Shown here one piece after another: positions 34,207 to 42,159 of a DNA stretch of 64,000 bases. The stretch is from an uncultured Dehalococcoidia bacterium. GTDB taxonomy: Bacteria > Chloroflexota > Dehalococcoidia > GIF9 > UBA5629. The stretch spans positions 1 to 64,000 of the forward strand of contig CALJTV010000017.1 in NCBI GenBank assembly GCA_937975645.1. The letters are read 5' to 3'. The notes beneath the pieces were generated by a model that did not search any database, was not told the origin of the DNA, and saw nothing but the letters and a program-made list of their open reading frames with translations. The stretch's first letter is position 1. Every line of letters begins with the position of its first letter. A program made the position numbers and the translations under genes.

Positions 34207-35210
34207 TGAGGATACCTTTCCAGGGCTGAGTTTAGTATTTCAAGGATAAGGTGCTGATAGGACAGCCCCATTTTGTTCGCCATTATAGACAGGTCACTAC
34301 TTTTCGGGTTTAGTCCCGGTAACGGGTTTATTTCTAGAAAGTAGAGGTTTCCATCTTTACCCAGTCTGAAATCGATTCTAGCAAAGTCCCGACAGCCCAA
34401 AGTGTAAAATATTTGGGTGCTAGCTGCGGTAATTTGCTGGCTCAGTGCCGATGAGAGATCGGCAGGGCACTCATACTCCAGTAGCTGTTCCCAGTCGCGT
34501 TTCATTTCCAGAGAGTATATAAAATGCTGGGTATTTTCCTTGGGCAAGACGCGCATAATACCCAGGAGTTTAGCCGGTGAGTTTCCAACTATACCCACAG
34601 TTATATCGTCACCGGGAATGAACTCCTCGATCAGTGCGGGCTGTTGGTAGTGTTTTATAACAGAAGTTGCTATCTCTATTAGCTGTGCTGTTGTTCTGGC
34701 AATGGAATTTGCGCGGATACCTTTACTTGAACCCTCGTAAGCTGGTTTGACGAATGCTGGGAGGGGGAAAAGGAGCGCCCCCATGTTTGTTAGCTGGCTA
34801 AGATCGCTGATGATTTCCCACTTAGGGGTACGTACACCTGACATCGCTACCATTTTTTTGGTTAATGGTTTATCCAAGCATATTGATAGACATTGTGGGT
34901 CAGAGCCGGAATAGGGTATCCCCAGCATTTCAAGGACTGACGGTACCTGTGCCTCTCTACTCCTGTAATTACCTCTGCCCTCAGCTATATTGAACACAAA
35001 GTCGACGCTGGAGCTGAGGATATTGTTCAAGAAGGACCTGCCGCCGCCAAGTCTGGCAACAGAATACCCGTTGTCCACCAAAACAGAGGCAATGGCGTCT
35101 ACAGTTTCTGCGGAATCGTATTCCTCCAGAGCGTCCTCTAATGGTGGGAAAGCTGGGCTCAGCTCTTTTTCAACATCTTCTTTTAGATCGTAAGCCAATC
35201 CTATTCTCAT
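34191..35210 (-). CDS. D-Ala-D-Ala-ligase-type ATP-grasp enzyme (copy B)
   Basis: From ATG 35210 the product is 339 residues. The open frame extends to 35270, but the start RIGLAYDLKEDV and the ATGA overlap with the kamA stop favour 35210. Motifs are VDFVFNIAEGRGNYRSRE (about 68-85), GIPYSGSDPQCLSICLDKPLTKK-type residues (about 96-118), AFVKPAYEGSSKGI (about 151-164), ALIEEFIPGDDITVGIVG (about 190-207) and RIDFRLGKDG...LEINPLPGLNP (about 281-305). The Ddl serine and glutamate positions look conserved in type. The sequence is clearly different from copy A, so the two ligases probably act on different substrates or successive steps. Confidence 0.88.
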   Translation of the reverse strand: MRIGLAYDLKEDVEKELSPAFPPLEDALEEYDSAETVDAIASVLVDNGYSVARLGGGRSFLNNILSSSVDFVFNIAEGRGNYRSREAQVPSVLEMLGIPYSGSDPQCLSICLDKPLTKKMVAMSGVRTPKWEIISDLSQLTNMGALLFPLPAFVKPAYEGSSKGIRANSIARTTAQLIEIATSVIKHYQQPALIEEFIPGDDITVGIVGNSPAKLLGIMRVLPKENTQHFIYSLEMKRDWEQLLEYECPADLSSALSQQITAASTQIFYTLGCRDFARIDFRLGKDGNLYFLEINPLPGLNPKSSDLSIMANKMGLSYQHLILEILNSALERYPQCVAK

Positions 35211-36529
35211 TTTCTGAACGCTGACTGTGGTTGATTGCATTCGTTTTTTGCCTGTGCTGTTGAACTGCAATATTCGGAAAGCCCCAACTTTTCAGTTAGT
35301 TCAGGTTCTCCTTTCGGGTTGCGGTACCAGAAGAAACGTCCCTGATAGTTTCTCAGTATGAGCTCGTTTTCTGTTTGTGCGAGTAGGTAGTTGGGTTGGA
35401 GGGGAACCTTTCCACCGCCGTCCGGTAGGTCGATTACAAAAGTGGGTACGGCGAGTCCAGAAGTATGCCCCCGCATCTTTTCTATTATCATGATGCCGGT
35501 CTCGACAGGTGTACGGAGGTGTTCTACCCCTTTGACTTCGTCGCATTGAAAAAGATAGTAGGGCCGCACTTTTATCTTGAGCAGCCCGTGGCAGAGCTTC
35601 AACTGTGTTTCTGCAGAGTCATTGATACCCTTCAGCAACACTGACTGATTGCCTACCGGCACTCCTGCTCGTAACAACTTGTCACAGGCAGCTGCGGAGT
35701 CAGGTGTTATTTCTTTGGGATGGTTGAATTGTGTATTGAGCCATATGGGCCCGTATTTGGACAACATGGTGCACAGTTCATGGTCTATACGTTGGGGCAG
35801 TACCACAGGAAATCTGGTGCCAATACGGATGATCTCTACATGTTCAATTTGTCTTAGCCCAGCGATGACGCTTTCAAGGCGCGATGTGGAAAGTGATAAG
35901 GGGTCGCCGCCGGATATGATTACATCCCTTATTTCTCTGTGTTTTCGGATGTAGTCCAGCATGGCTGCAATTTCGGCTGGGGTGCGGACCCATCCGCCGT
36001 TGCGCCATTCCCTTTTGCGGGTGCAATGGCGGCAGAGAACAGGGCATATGTCGGTAAGCACCATGAGTGCCCTATCAGGATAACGATGCACTAGGCCAGC
36101 AACTACAGTCTGTTTCTTTTCGGCAAGGGGGTCTTCGAGCCCCTTGCTCGACAGGGCTATCTCTTGGAGCGAAGGTATGGCTTGTTTTCTTATGGGGTCA
36201 TCAGGGTTAGCGGGGTCAATGAGGGATAGATAATATGGGGTTATAGAGAACGGGTATCTACAGCTTACTAACTTTAGTTCTGTCTGCTCTTGCTTTGAGA
36301 GTGGGATCAGTCGTGCTAGTTGTTCAACACTGGTGATCCTGTGCCGGAATTGCCACTTCCAATCAAACCAGTCCTTATCTGAGACACAGCCGAAAATCTT
36401 CCGTACGCTGACATTCTGAGTGTTATCGCCTGAGCCTGGAGGTTCCTCATCTTCCACCGTATCATTAGTAGTAGCCAAGCCAGGAGGTTCATCTTGTTTG
36501 TCCTTCAAACCGAGGCTATGTCTTGTCAC
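35207..36529 (-). CDS. kamA: Lysine 2,3-aminomutase (KamA-type radical SAM/PLP enzyme)
   Basis: 440 residues. The radical-SAM cluster is C162-x3-C166-x2-C169 (CPVLCRHC). The PLP lysine is K374 in GGGK. D330 (QCD) and D367 (VIDLPDGGGK) match the two aspartates that bind the lysine side-chain amine in clostridial lysine 2,3-aminomutase. In glutamate aminomutases these positions change, so L-lysine to beta-lysine is the likely reaction (family knowledge). The N-terminal region from about 41 (KIFGCVSDKDWFDWKWQ) is also family-like. The start is GTG 36529 with GGAG 7 nt upstream. It is the first gene of the operon, and its TGA overlaps copy B. The oxygen-sensitive cofactor implies anaerobic life. 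Confidence 0.93.
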   Translation of the reverse strand: MTRHSLGLKDKQDEPPGLATTNDTVEDEEPPGSGDNTQNVSVRKIFGCVSDKDWFDWKWQFRHRITSVEQLARLIPLSKQEQTELKLVSCRYPFSITPYYLSLIDPANPDDPIRKQAIPSLQEIALSSKGLEDPLAEKKQTVVAGLVHRYPDRALMVLTDICPVLCRHCTRKREWRNGGWVRTPAEIAAMLDYIRKHREIRDVIISGGDPLSLSTSRLESVIAGLRQIEHVEIIRIGTRFPVVLPQRIDHELCTMLSKYGPIWLNTQFNHPKEITPDSAAACDKLLRAGVPVGNQSVLLKGINDSAETQLKLCHGLLKIKVRPYYLFQCDEVKGVEHLRTPVETGIMIIEKMRGHTSGLAVPTFVIDLPDGGGKVPLQPNYLLAQTENELILRNYQGRFFWYRNPKGEPELTEKLGLSEYCSSTAQAKNECNQPQSAFRK

Positions 36530-36603
36530 TTATTCTCCTCCTTTACAGATTCAAATTACTATATGTAGTGCCTTTGATGATACCGTAACACAATTCTTTC
36601 TCA

Positions 36604-36651
36604 TTGTCAATGCCTCTACTATTGACAAAAGGCGAATTTTGCGGTTAGATT
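36604..36651. promoter_or_regulatory. Back-to-back promoter region between kamA and the beta-helix protein gene
   Basis: TTGTCAA (36604-36610) and TTGACAA (36622-36628) form a perfect 7-bp inverted repeat with an 11-nt centre. The right arm is a consensus -35 (TTGACA 36622-36627) with TAGATT at 36646-36651 (18-nt spacer) reading towards 36698. The left arm is TTGACA on the minus strand, reading towards kamA with a weak TACGGT 17 nt on. The symmetry may also serve a regulator. Confidence 0.5.
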
Positions 36652-36697
36652 TGTTCAGTTACTTGTGGCGAACAAGGTATAAACAGGAGATGTGAAG

Positions 36698-38956
36698 ATG
36701 GGAAAACATGCATTGACGTGGATATTTTTGGTCGCTCTAATGGTAGGGGTTGTAGCACCTACTGGCGCTTTGCGGGCACAAAATACCTGGCATGTATCTG
36801 TCAATGGGGACGATATCAAAGGCGATGGTAGTTATGTGAAGCCATGGCGTACAATCCAATATGCCATAGATAGGGCTGGGCAAGGCGATACTATAGTAGT
36901 GGGTCCGGGGATATACAGTGAACAACTGAGTATTAACAAAAGTATAACGCTGACATCTCCTACTGGAGACTATGCAACAAGCAGCGTGGTGCTCACCGGT
37001 GGCGGTTCTAACTGGTCGCTGATAAACATAGAGAGTAGTGCCAGTGGCACTGTGATCCAAGGTTTTAGGTTTGAAAGGGTCATTTCTGGCGAGGCGGTCA
37101 TTTTCGGTGGTGTCGGTGCTCACAATATCATAATAAAGTCGAATAGTTTCACGGACTGCATTGGTCCGGCTGTTTTCCTATACGATACTGGTGACCGTAA
37201 CAGCTATAAAGGATGGTCGATAGCTAACAACCGTATAGATGGAATACTTGGGACGGGAAAGGCAGGGCTGTGGCTGGGTACTCTTACGGACAGTGAGATA
37301 ACAGGCAACTCAATTGAGCGCACCAGTGGTCCCGGCATCGTTTTTTGCCATGTGGAAAACGTGACTGTGTCGAAGAACAAGATTAGGAATTTTTTGGTAG
37401 CGGGTATCCTAGTTACTGAGACTACTTTACCGCGATGGTGTTTGAGGTTGTTTGTTCTAGGCAATCTGATTGACGGTACTGTACAGCGGGATAGAGGGCA
37501 GGTTGAAACACCTGATGGGATACGGCTTGTGTCTTATGCTTCTGATGTTTATGTCGTGGGGAATGCACTAACCAGCAATGCGCGTGGGTGTGTTGTCTCT
37601 GGCGATGCCCCGGTAGCACCCAGTGTTAAGGTTAATTTTAACAGCATCCATGCAAATATTAGCTATGGTGTACAGAATTTGAGTGATGGACGACTTGATG
37701 CCACAAACAATTGGTGGGGGGCTAACAATGGTCCCGGAGGTGTAGGCGGAGGTTCTGGGGATGGCGTTTCAGCAGGTGTCCAGTATGATCCTTGGCTCAG
37801 GCTGGAGGTAACTGCCGAGCCTAAAAGCGTGGTCATCGGTGGGAGTGCTACTCTGGAAGTGATTGCTGATATGACGAAGAATTCACAAGGCAAGCATATG
37901 GCGGAGGCGGGGCACGTTTTTGATGGTACAGAAATAATCTTTACTACAGAGAAGGGTGCTTTTGAGAACAAGGACACCAGGATAGTAAAGGTAACCGATG
38001 CCGGGAAGGCAGTTGCTGTCCTGACTTCGGGAAACGAGGCAGGAGGTGTTATAGTCTGTGCTGAAGCCCCCCATAATTCTGCCGTTCCTAGTGAAGAATG
38101 TCGCCGGTGTGTGCAGGTCAATTTCGTTGCTGGTGATGCGCAGTCTGTGGGTACTGCTACAGGGACAGGCAAAGTCGTATTTGCCTCCAGTATTGGCAAT
38201 ATCTCCGACCTTTCGGCATTTGTGGAGACGGATGTGGACTGTTCTGGTAAGCCGAAAAATGTAAATTTCCTACACGGATTGTTTTCGTTTAGGATTATTG
38301 ATATTGCCCCCGGTTCGACTACTGTTGTGAGTGTAACCTTGCCTGTGCCCACACCTGGTGGTACCCAATTCTGGCAGTGTGTGAGTGGCGGTGTCTGGCA
38401 GCAGTTATCTGTGGGTAGCGATGATGGTGACAACATGATCACCATAAGTGTCACAGATGGAGGGGTGGGAGATTGTGACAGGACCGCCAATGGCACTATA
38501 GCTATCTTGGGAGGACCAGGTGTGCTAGGGCGTGCCTCAACATATCTGGTGGTGGAAACTGTCAAAGTCGAGCCAGACCAAGTGTATGCCAGTCAGAAAG
38601 TGAATGTGCGAGTTAAGTTAGTTAACAAAGGCAATGCTCCGGCTGTGTATACTTTGGTGGCAAAGGTGAATGGGTATGAAGAACACAGGCAAGAGGTAAG
38701 GGTAGAAGGCCGGACTGGCTTGTGGTATGAATTCACCATAGCCAAAGCTCAGCCAGGGACATATGTCGTCAGTCTCGACTCCAAGCAAGCCATGTTCAAA
38801 GTTCTTGCCCCTGGTGAGCGTCTCGGGGGAAGAGTGGAGGGCTGGTTTGTCGGAGTGGTAATTGCTGCCGCTGTTGTGGTGCTAGTTGGTGGGGCGATAG
38901 CTTGGTTGCTGATCCACCGCTTCAGAAAAGAAGTTAAACAACATAGAAGTTCGTAA
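36698..38956 (+). CDS. Cell-surface right-handed beta-helix protein with C-terminal membrane anchor
   Basis: From ATG 36698 the product is 752 residues. AGGAG sits at 8-nt spacing, whereas GTG 36692 would be too close. A signal peptide (about 1-28) is followed by a DUF1565/NosD-like start, WHVSVNGDDIKGDGSYVKPW, with WRTIQYAID and DTIVVGPGIYSEQL. Repeated parallel beta-helix turns run to about 345. The middle region (about 365-480) is Ig-like. The C-terminal CARDB-like domain (about 625-705: VNVRVKLVNKGNAPA, then TYVVSLD) leads to one TM helix (about 715-738) and a basic tail. It is probably a polymer- or carbohydrate-binding surface protein. Divergent from the kamA operon; a functional link is unproven. 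Confidence 0.8.
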   Translation: MGKHALTWIFLVALMVGVVAPTGALRAQNTWHVSVNGDDIKGDGSYVKPWRTIQYAIDRAGQGDTIVVGPGIYSEQLSINKSITLTSPTGDYATSSVVLTGGGSNWSLINIESSASGTVIQGFRFERVISGEAVIFGGVGAHNIIIKSNSFTDCIGPAVFLYDTGDRNSYKGWSIANNRIDGILGTGKAGLWLGTLTDSEITGNSIERTSGPGIVFCHVENVTVSKNKIRNFLVAGILVTETTLPRWCLRLFVLGNLIDGTVQRDRGQVETPDGIRLVSYASDVYVVGNALTSNARGCVVSGDAPVAPSVKVNFNSIHANISYGVQNLSDGRLDATNNWWGANNGPGGVGGGSGDGVSAGVQYDPWLRLEVTAEPKSVVIGGSATLEVIADMTKNSQGKHMAEAGHVFDGTEIIFTTEKGAFENKDTRIVKVTDAGKAVAVLTSGNEAGGVIVCAEAPHNSAVPSEECRRCVQVNFVAGDAQSVGTATGTGKVVFASSIGNISDLSAFVETDVDCSGKPKNVNFLHGLFSFRIIDIAPGSTTVVSVTLPVPTPGGTQFWQCVSGGVWQQLSVGSDDGDNMITISVTDGGVGDCDRTANGTIAILGGPGVLGRASTYLVVETVKVEPDQVYASQKVNVRVKLVNKGNAPAVYTLVAKVNGYEEHRQEVRVEGRTGLWYEFTIAKAQPGTYVVSLDSKQAMFKVLAPGERLGGRVEGWFVGVVIAAAVVVLVGGAIAWLLIHRFRKEVKQHRSS

Positions 38957-38969
38957 GCCGTATTTGTCC

Positions 38970-38985
38970 GGCGATTATTGTCGCC
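38970..38985 (+). other. Stem-loop in the gap after the beta-helix gene
   Basis: GGCGA (38970-38974), a 6-nt loop and TCGCC (38981-38985), 14 bp after the stop. There is no T-run, so it is only a possible terminator or mRNA-end structure. The rest of the 213-bp gap before dctP shows nothing firm. Confidence 0.35.
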
Positions 38986-39169
38986 TCCGGGGTCTTCTGA
39001 TTATGATGATTTCCTGTGTTACTCTGGAACAACGCCACGGCGCTTTCTAAGCAGGGTGAGTGTGGTCTATTGCTTACCTTTGCCTGATGTGGTAATCTTT
39101 TTAGAACCTGTTTCTTGGCGATTGTATGATTGCTGCTGATGGACAGCTCAGATTTTGAGGAGGCAAGAA

Positions 39170-40270
39170 ATGAAGTTAGCTGTATTTGCGCAAATGGTGG
39201 TGCTGGTCTTTATTGTGGTGATGGTTTCTGGATCCTGTGCCAGTGTGAAGCCTGTGGAGTCACCCGAGATTATAGAGTTGTCTTACAGCAATTTTTTCCC
39301 CGCAACACATTTGAACTCTGTACTAGCTGAGAAGTTTTGCCGCGAAATCGAAAAGCGCACCAATGGTAAAGTGCGTATCACCTATTATCCTGGTGGATCA
39401 CTTACGCCAGCAGCTGGGGTCTACGACGGGGTAGTGAGGGGTATCTCCGACATAGGCATGTCGTGTCTGGCTTACACGATGGGCAGGTTTCCTGCCTCCG
39501 AAATAGTGGATCTGCCGCATGGATATCCTAATGGTTGGGTGGCGACTAAGGTGGCAAACGACTTTTATAGTAAGTTCAAACCAAAGGAATTTGATGATGT
39601 TCAGGTTTTGTATTTCCATGCTCACGGTCCTGGGGTTTTGTTTACCACCAAGAAACCGGTGCGCAAGTTAGAGGACCTAAAAGGTCTGGTTATAAGGTCG
39701 ACAGGAGTAGGTGCCAAGATAATGGAGGCTCTGGGAGCCAAAGGGTATGGTGCTTCACAGGGCGAGGCTTACGAGCTCATGTCCAAAGGCGCAATAGATG
39801 GAAGCTTTACACCGAGGGAGGTTCTTAAGGGATGGAGGCAAGCTGAAGTGGTGAAATATGTGACCCTTTGTTACGATGTAGGCAATACTACGGACATGTT
39901 TGTGGTGATAAACAAGACAAAGTGGGGAAGCTTTCCAGATAATGTCAAGAAGGTGTTCTTGGATGTAAGTGAGGAATGGGTGGACAAGCATGGTATGGTC
40001 TGGAACTATTATGATAAGGTGGCTATAGAGTATTTCCTTGGTTTTCCAGAGAGACAGCTAATCGAGTTACCTGCCGAAGAAATGGCGAAATGGGTAAGAG
40101 CAGCTCAACCATTGATTGACGAATATATCCAGCAGAAGTCGGCAATGGGATTACCAGCAAGACAATATCACGAGTACCTAGTAGAACGGGTGAAGTACTG
40201 GTCAAATAAAGCACCTAGTGATGAATTATGTGTCGGCTGGGTGGAAAAAGAGCTGGTTGACAACAAGTAG
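39170..40270 (+). CDS. dctP: TRAP transporter substrate-binding lipoprotein DctP
   Basis: From ATG 39170 (GAGGAGG with 6-nt spacing) the product is 366 residues. A signal peptide with a Cys (VSGSC) suggests a lipoprotein. DctP features are IIELSYSNFFPATHLNSVLAEKF-type residues (about 36-58), EKRTNGKVRITYYPGGSL (about 64-81), VYDGVVRGISDIGMSC (about 85-100), and the carboxylate-binding RSTGVGAKIMEALGA (about 168-182). It delivers a solute, usually a carboxylate, to the DctQM permease encoded next. An intergenic hairpin separates it from dctQ. The acyl-CoA ligase after dctM hints that the solute is an organic acid. Confidence 0.94.
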   Translation: MKLAVFAQMVVLVFIVVMVSGSCASVKPVESPEIIELSYSNFFPATHLNSVLAEKFCREIEKRTNGKVRITYYPGGSLTPAAGVYDGVVRGISDIGMSCLAYTMGRFPASEIVDLPHGYPNGWVATKVANDFYSKFKPKEFDDVQVLYFHAHGPGVLFTTKKPVRKLEDLKGLVIRSTGVGAKIMEALGAKGYGASQGEAYELMSKGAIDGSFTPREVLKGWRQAEVVKYVTLCYDVGNTTDMFVVINKTKWGSFPDNVKKVFLDVSEEWVDKHGMVWNYYDKVAIEYFLGFPERQLIELPAEEMAKWVRAAQPLIDEYIQQKSAMGLPARQYHEYLVERVKYWSNKAPSDELCVGWVEKELVDNK

Positions 40271-40297
40271 TGGTTTGTGTCAGATAATGGTGTGAGG

Positions 40298-40328
40298 GGG
40301 TGCTCAGCGCCATATTTGCGGAGCACCC
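40298..40328 (+). other. Intercistronic stem-loop between dctP and dctQ
   Basis: GGGTGCTC (40298-40305) pairs perfectly with GAGCACCC (40321-40328), and an inner CGC/GCG can extend it. It lies between the dctP stop and dctQ start with no T-run. Such structures in binding-protein operons commonly protect the upstream mRNA, giving more binding protein than permease. Confidence 0.7.
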
Positions 40329-40358
40329 TATTGATATTACCGGAGATCAAGGGCTCAT

Positions 40359-40841
40359 ATGAATAAGTTTGAGAAGGTAGTCCGTGCTTTGAGCAAGTGG
40401 TTAAACTATTTTGCCGAGGCAGCACTGGTTCTCATGCTTGCTTTGGTGGTTATCGATGTAGTAGGAACGAAGGTTTTTCGTAACCCCCTACCCGGTGGCA
40501 TGGAGCTTGTTGCTTTCTTAGGGGTGGTGGTCATCGGCTTTGCTATAGCCGAGACTCAAATCATGCGCGGTCATATCGAGGTGGAGGTTTTGGTCTCGCG
40601 TATGCCCAAAATGGGTCAAAGAGTTGTTGCTAGTATTATCTATCCTTTATCTATCCTATTGTTTGGGCTCCTAGCTTGGAAGAGCTTTGATTTCGGGTAT
40701 AGCCTCCAGTCGAGTGGCGAAGTTTCTATGACGCAGAGGTTACCATTCTATCCTCTTCTGTACTGCATAACCCTGTCCGCTGCAGTGGTCTGTTTGGTGC
40801 TGATTGTGCAGTATGTAAATGCCTTAACTTCAAGGAAATGA
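40359..40841 (+). CDS. dctQ: TRAP transporter small permease DctQ
   Basis: 160 residues with four hydrophobic segments (about 14-36, 48-66, 86-107 and 130-152), as in DctQ subunits, which join DctP binding to the DctM channel. VVIDVVGTKVFRNPLPGGMELVAF-type residues (about 28-52) are typical. The stop overlaps the dctM start by 4 bp (ATGA). Function is by family and operon position. Confidence 0.92.
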   Translation: MNKFEKVVRALSKWLNYFAEAALVLMLALVVIDVVGTKVFRNPLPGGMELVAFLGVVVIGFAIAETQIMRGHIEVEVLVSRMPKMGQRVVASIIYPLSILLFGLLAWKSFDFGYSLQSSGEVSMTQRLPFYPLLYCITLSAAVVCLVLIVQYVNALTSRK

Positions 40842-42145
40842 GTCCAACGATCGCTGGAGTTATCGGAATAGTTCTGCTGGTTGTTGTTTTCCTTCTTCGA
40901 ATGCCTGTTGGTTTTGCCATGGCTCTGGTAGGTGTGTTAGGTTTTAGCTATCTAGTCTCTGTGGATGCGGCGTTTAGTGTGCTCGCCCGGGACATTTTCT
41001 ATACATTTTCGTCTTACTCCTTCACGGTTATCCCTATGTTTGTGCTAATGGGCTGCGTTGCTTTCGCATCAGGCATGGGGCAGCGGCTGTACGAAGCTGC
41101 TTATACTGTGATGGGTAGGCTGCGTGGTGGTCTGGCTATAGCTGCTGTGGCCGCTTGTGCTGGTTTTGCAGCGATATGTGGCTCCACTACAGCTACTGCT
41201 GCAGCTATGGGAAAAATTTCTGTGCCCGAAATGAGGCGGTATGGGTATGATGACTCGCTGGCTACAGGTTGCATAGCTGCAGCCGGCACACTGGGCATAC
41301 TGATTCCTCCCAGCACAGTGTTTATCGTTTATGGTGTAATGACGGAGCAGTCGATCGGAAAGCTTTTTGTTGCTGGTATCATTCCAGGTTTGATGTTGAC
41401 CGGCTTGTTCATAACTACTATCGCATTGCTCTGCAGGTTCAGCCCCAATTTAGTGCCGCCAGTCACAGAGCCGGTACGGGGGACATGGAAGTCTGGCGCC
41501 TTTGCAGGGGTTATTGAAACTTTGGTTCTGTTCACCTTTGTCATTACCGGGCTCTTCTTGGGCTGGTTCAGCCCTACGCAGGCTGGTGGTATAGGTGCTG
41601 CCGGGGTATTGGCTGTCGGCGTGGTCACCAGGCAGTTGACTTGGTCTGGTTTTCTGATGGCAGTCAAAGATGCGCTGCGGATAACATGTATGGTGCTAGT
41701 CATAGTGGCTGGGGCGACGGTCTTCGGGCATTTTATGGCGGTGACTAAAATACCTCTTGTTCTTTCCGAAACAGTGGTACAGCTGCCTCTGCCTCCCTTA
41801 GCTATAGTAGGGGTCATAATGTTTGTCTATCTGATAGGCGGGTGTTTCATGGATGCCTTGGCGCTGGTAATCTTGACTATTCCCGTTTTTTACCCTGTGG
41901 TCATAGCACTGGGATTTGACCCTATATGGTTTGGGGTGATGATAGTACTCGCCACAGGCATGGGCGTGATTACACCGCCGGTAGGGGTTAATGTGTATGT
42001 GGTGAAAGGTATTGTGCCAGGTGTGGCATTGGAGACTGTTTTTAAAGGCGCTTTGCCTTTTCTGGTCGCTCTGGTGGTTATGGTGGCTATTTTGATGGCG
42101 TTCCCGTCGCTTGCCACCTTCCTGCCCAATTTGATAGTATACTGA
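40838..42145 (+). CDS. dctM: TRAP transporter large permease DctM
   Basis: 435 residues with about 12 TM segments, the channel subunit of the Na+-driven TRAP carrier. Signatures are LLRMPVGFAMALVG (about 19-32), GSTTATAAAMGKISVPEMRRYGYDDSLATG-type residues (about 113-142), AAAGTLGILIPPS (about 145-157) and GGCFMDALALVILTIPVFYP (about 333-352). The ending GVITPPVGVNVYVV is family-specific. It overlaps dctQ by 4 bp and precedes the acyl-CoA ligase by 14 bp. Confidence 0.95.
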   Translation: MSPTIAGVIGIVLLVVVFLLRMPVGFAMALVGVLGFSYLVSVDAAFSVLARDIFYTFSSYSFTVIPMFVLMGCVAFASGMGQRLYEAAYTVMGRLRGGLAIAAVAACAGFAAICGSTTATAAAMGKISVPEMRRYGYDDSLATGCIAAAGTLGILIPPSTVFIVYGVMTEQSIGKLFVAGIIPGLMLTGLFITTIALLCRFSPNLVPPVTEPVRGTWKSGAFAGVIETLVLFTFVITGLFLGWFSPTQAGGIGAAGVLAVGVVTRQLTWSGFLMAVKDALRITCMVLVIVAGATVFGHFMAVTKIPLVLSETVVQLPLPPLAIVGVIMFVYLIGGCFMDALALVILTIPVFYPVVIALGFDPIWFGVMIVLATGMGVITPPVGVNVYVVKGIVPGVALETVFKGALPFLVALVVMVAILMAFPSLATFLPNLIVY

Positions 42146-42159
42146 ACACACTGTACGAG

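Noticed and set aside
36604-36628. Inverted repeat as an insertion sequence end
   Set aside because: The arms are only 7 bp and coincide with -35 boxes; no transposase is nearby.
37663-38565. 300-codon open frame antisense to the beta-helix protein gene
   Set aside because: It lies wholly inside a well-supported gene, is rich in Pro/Thr/Ser from reverse reading of its codons, and has no family features.
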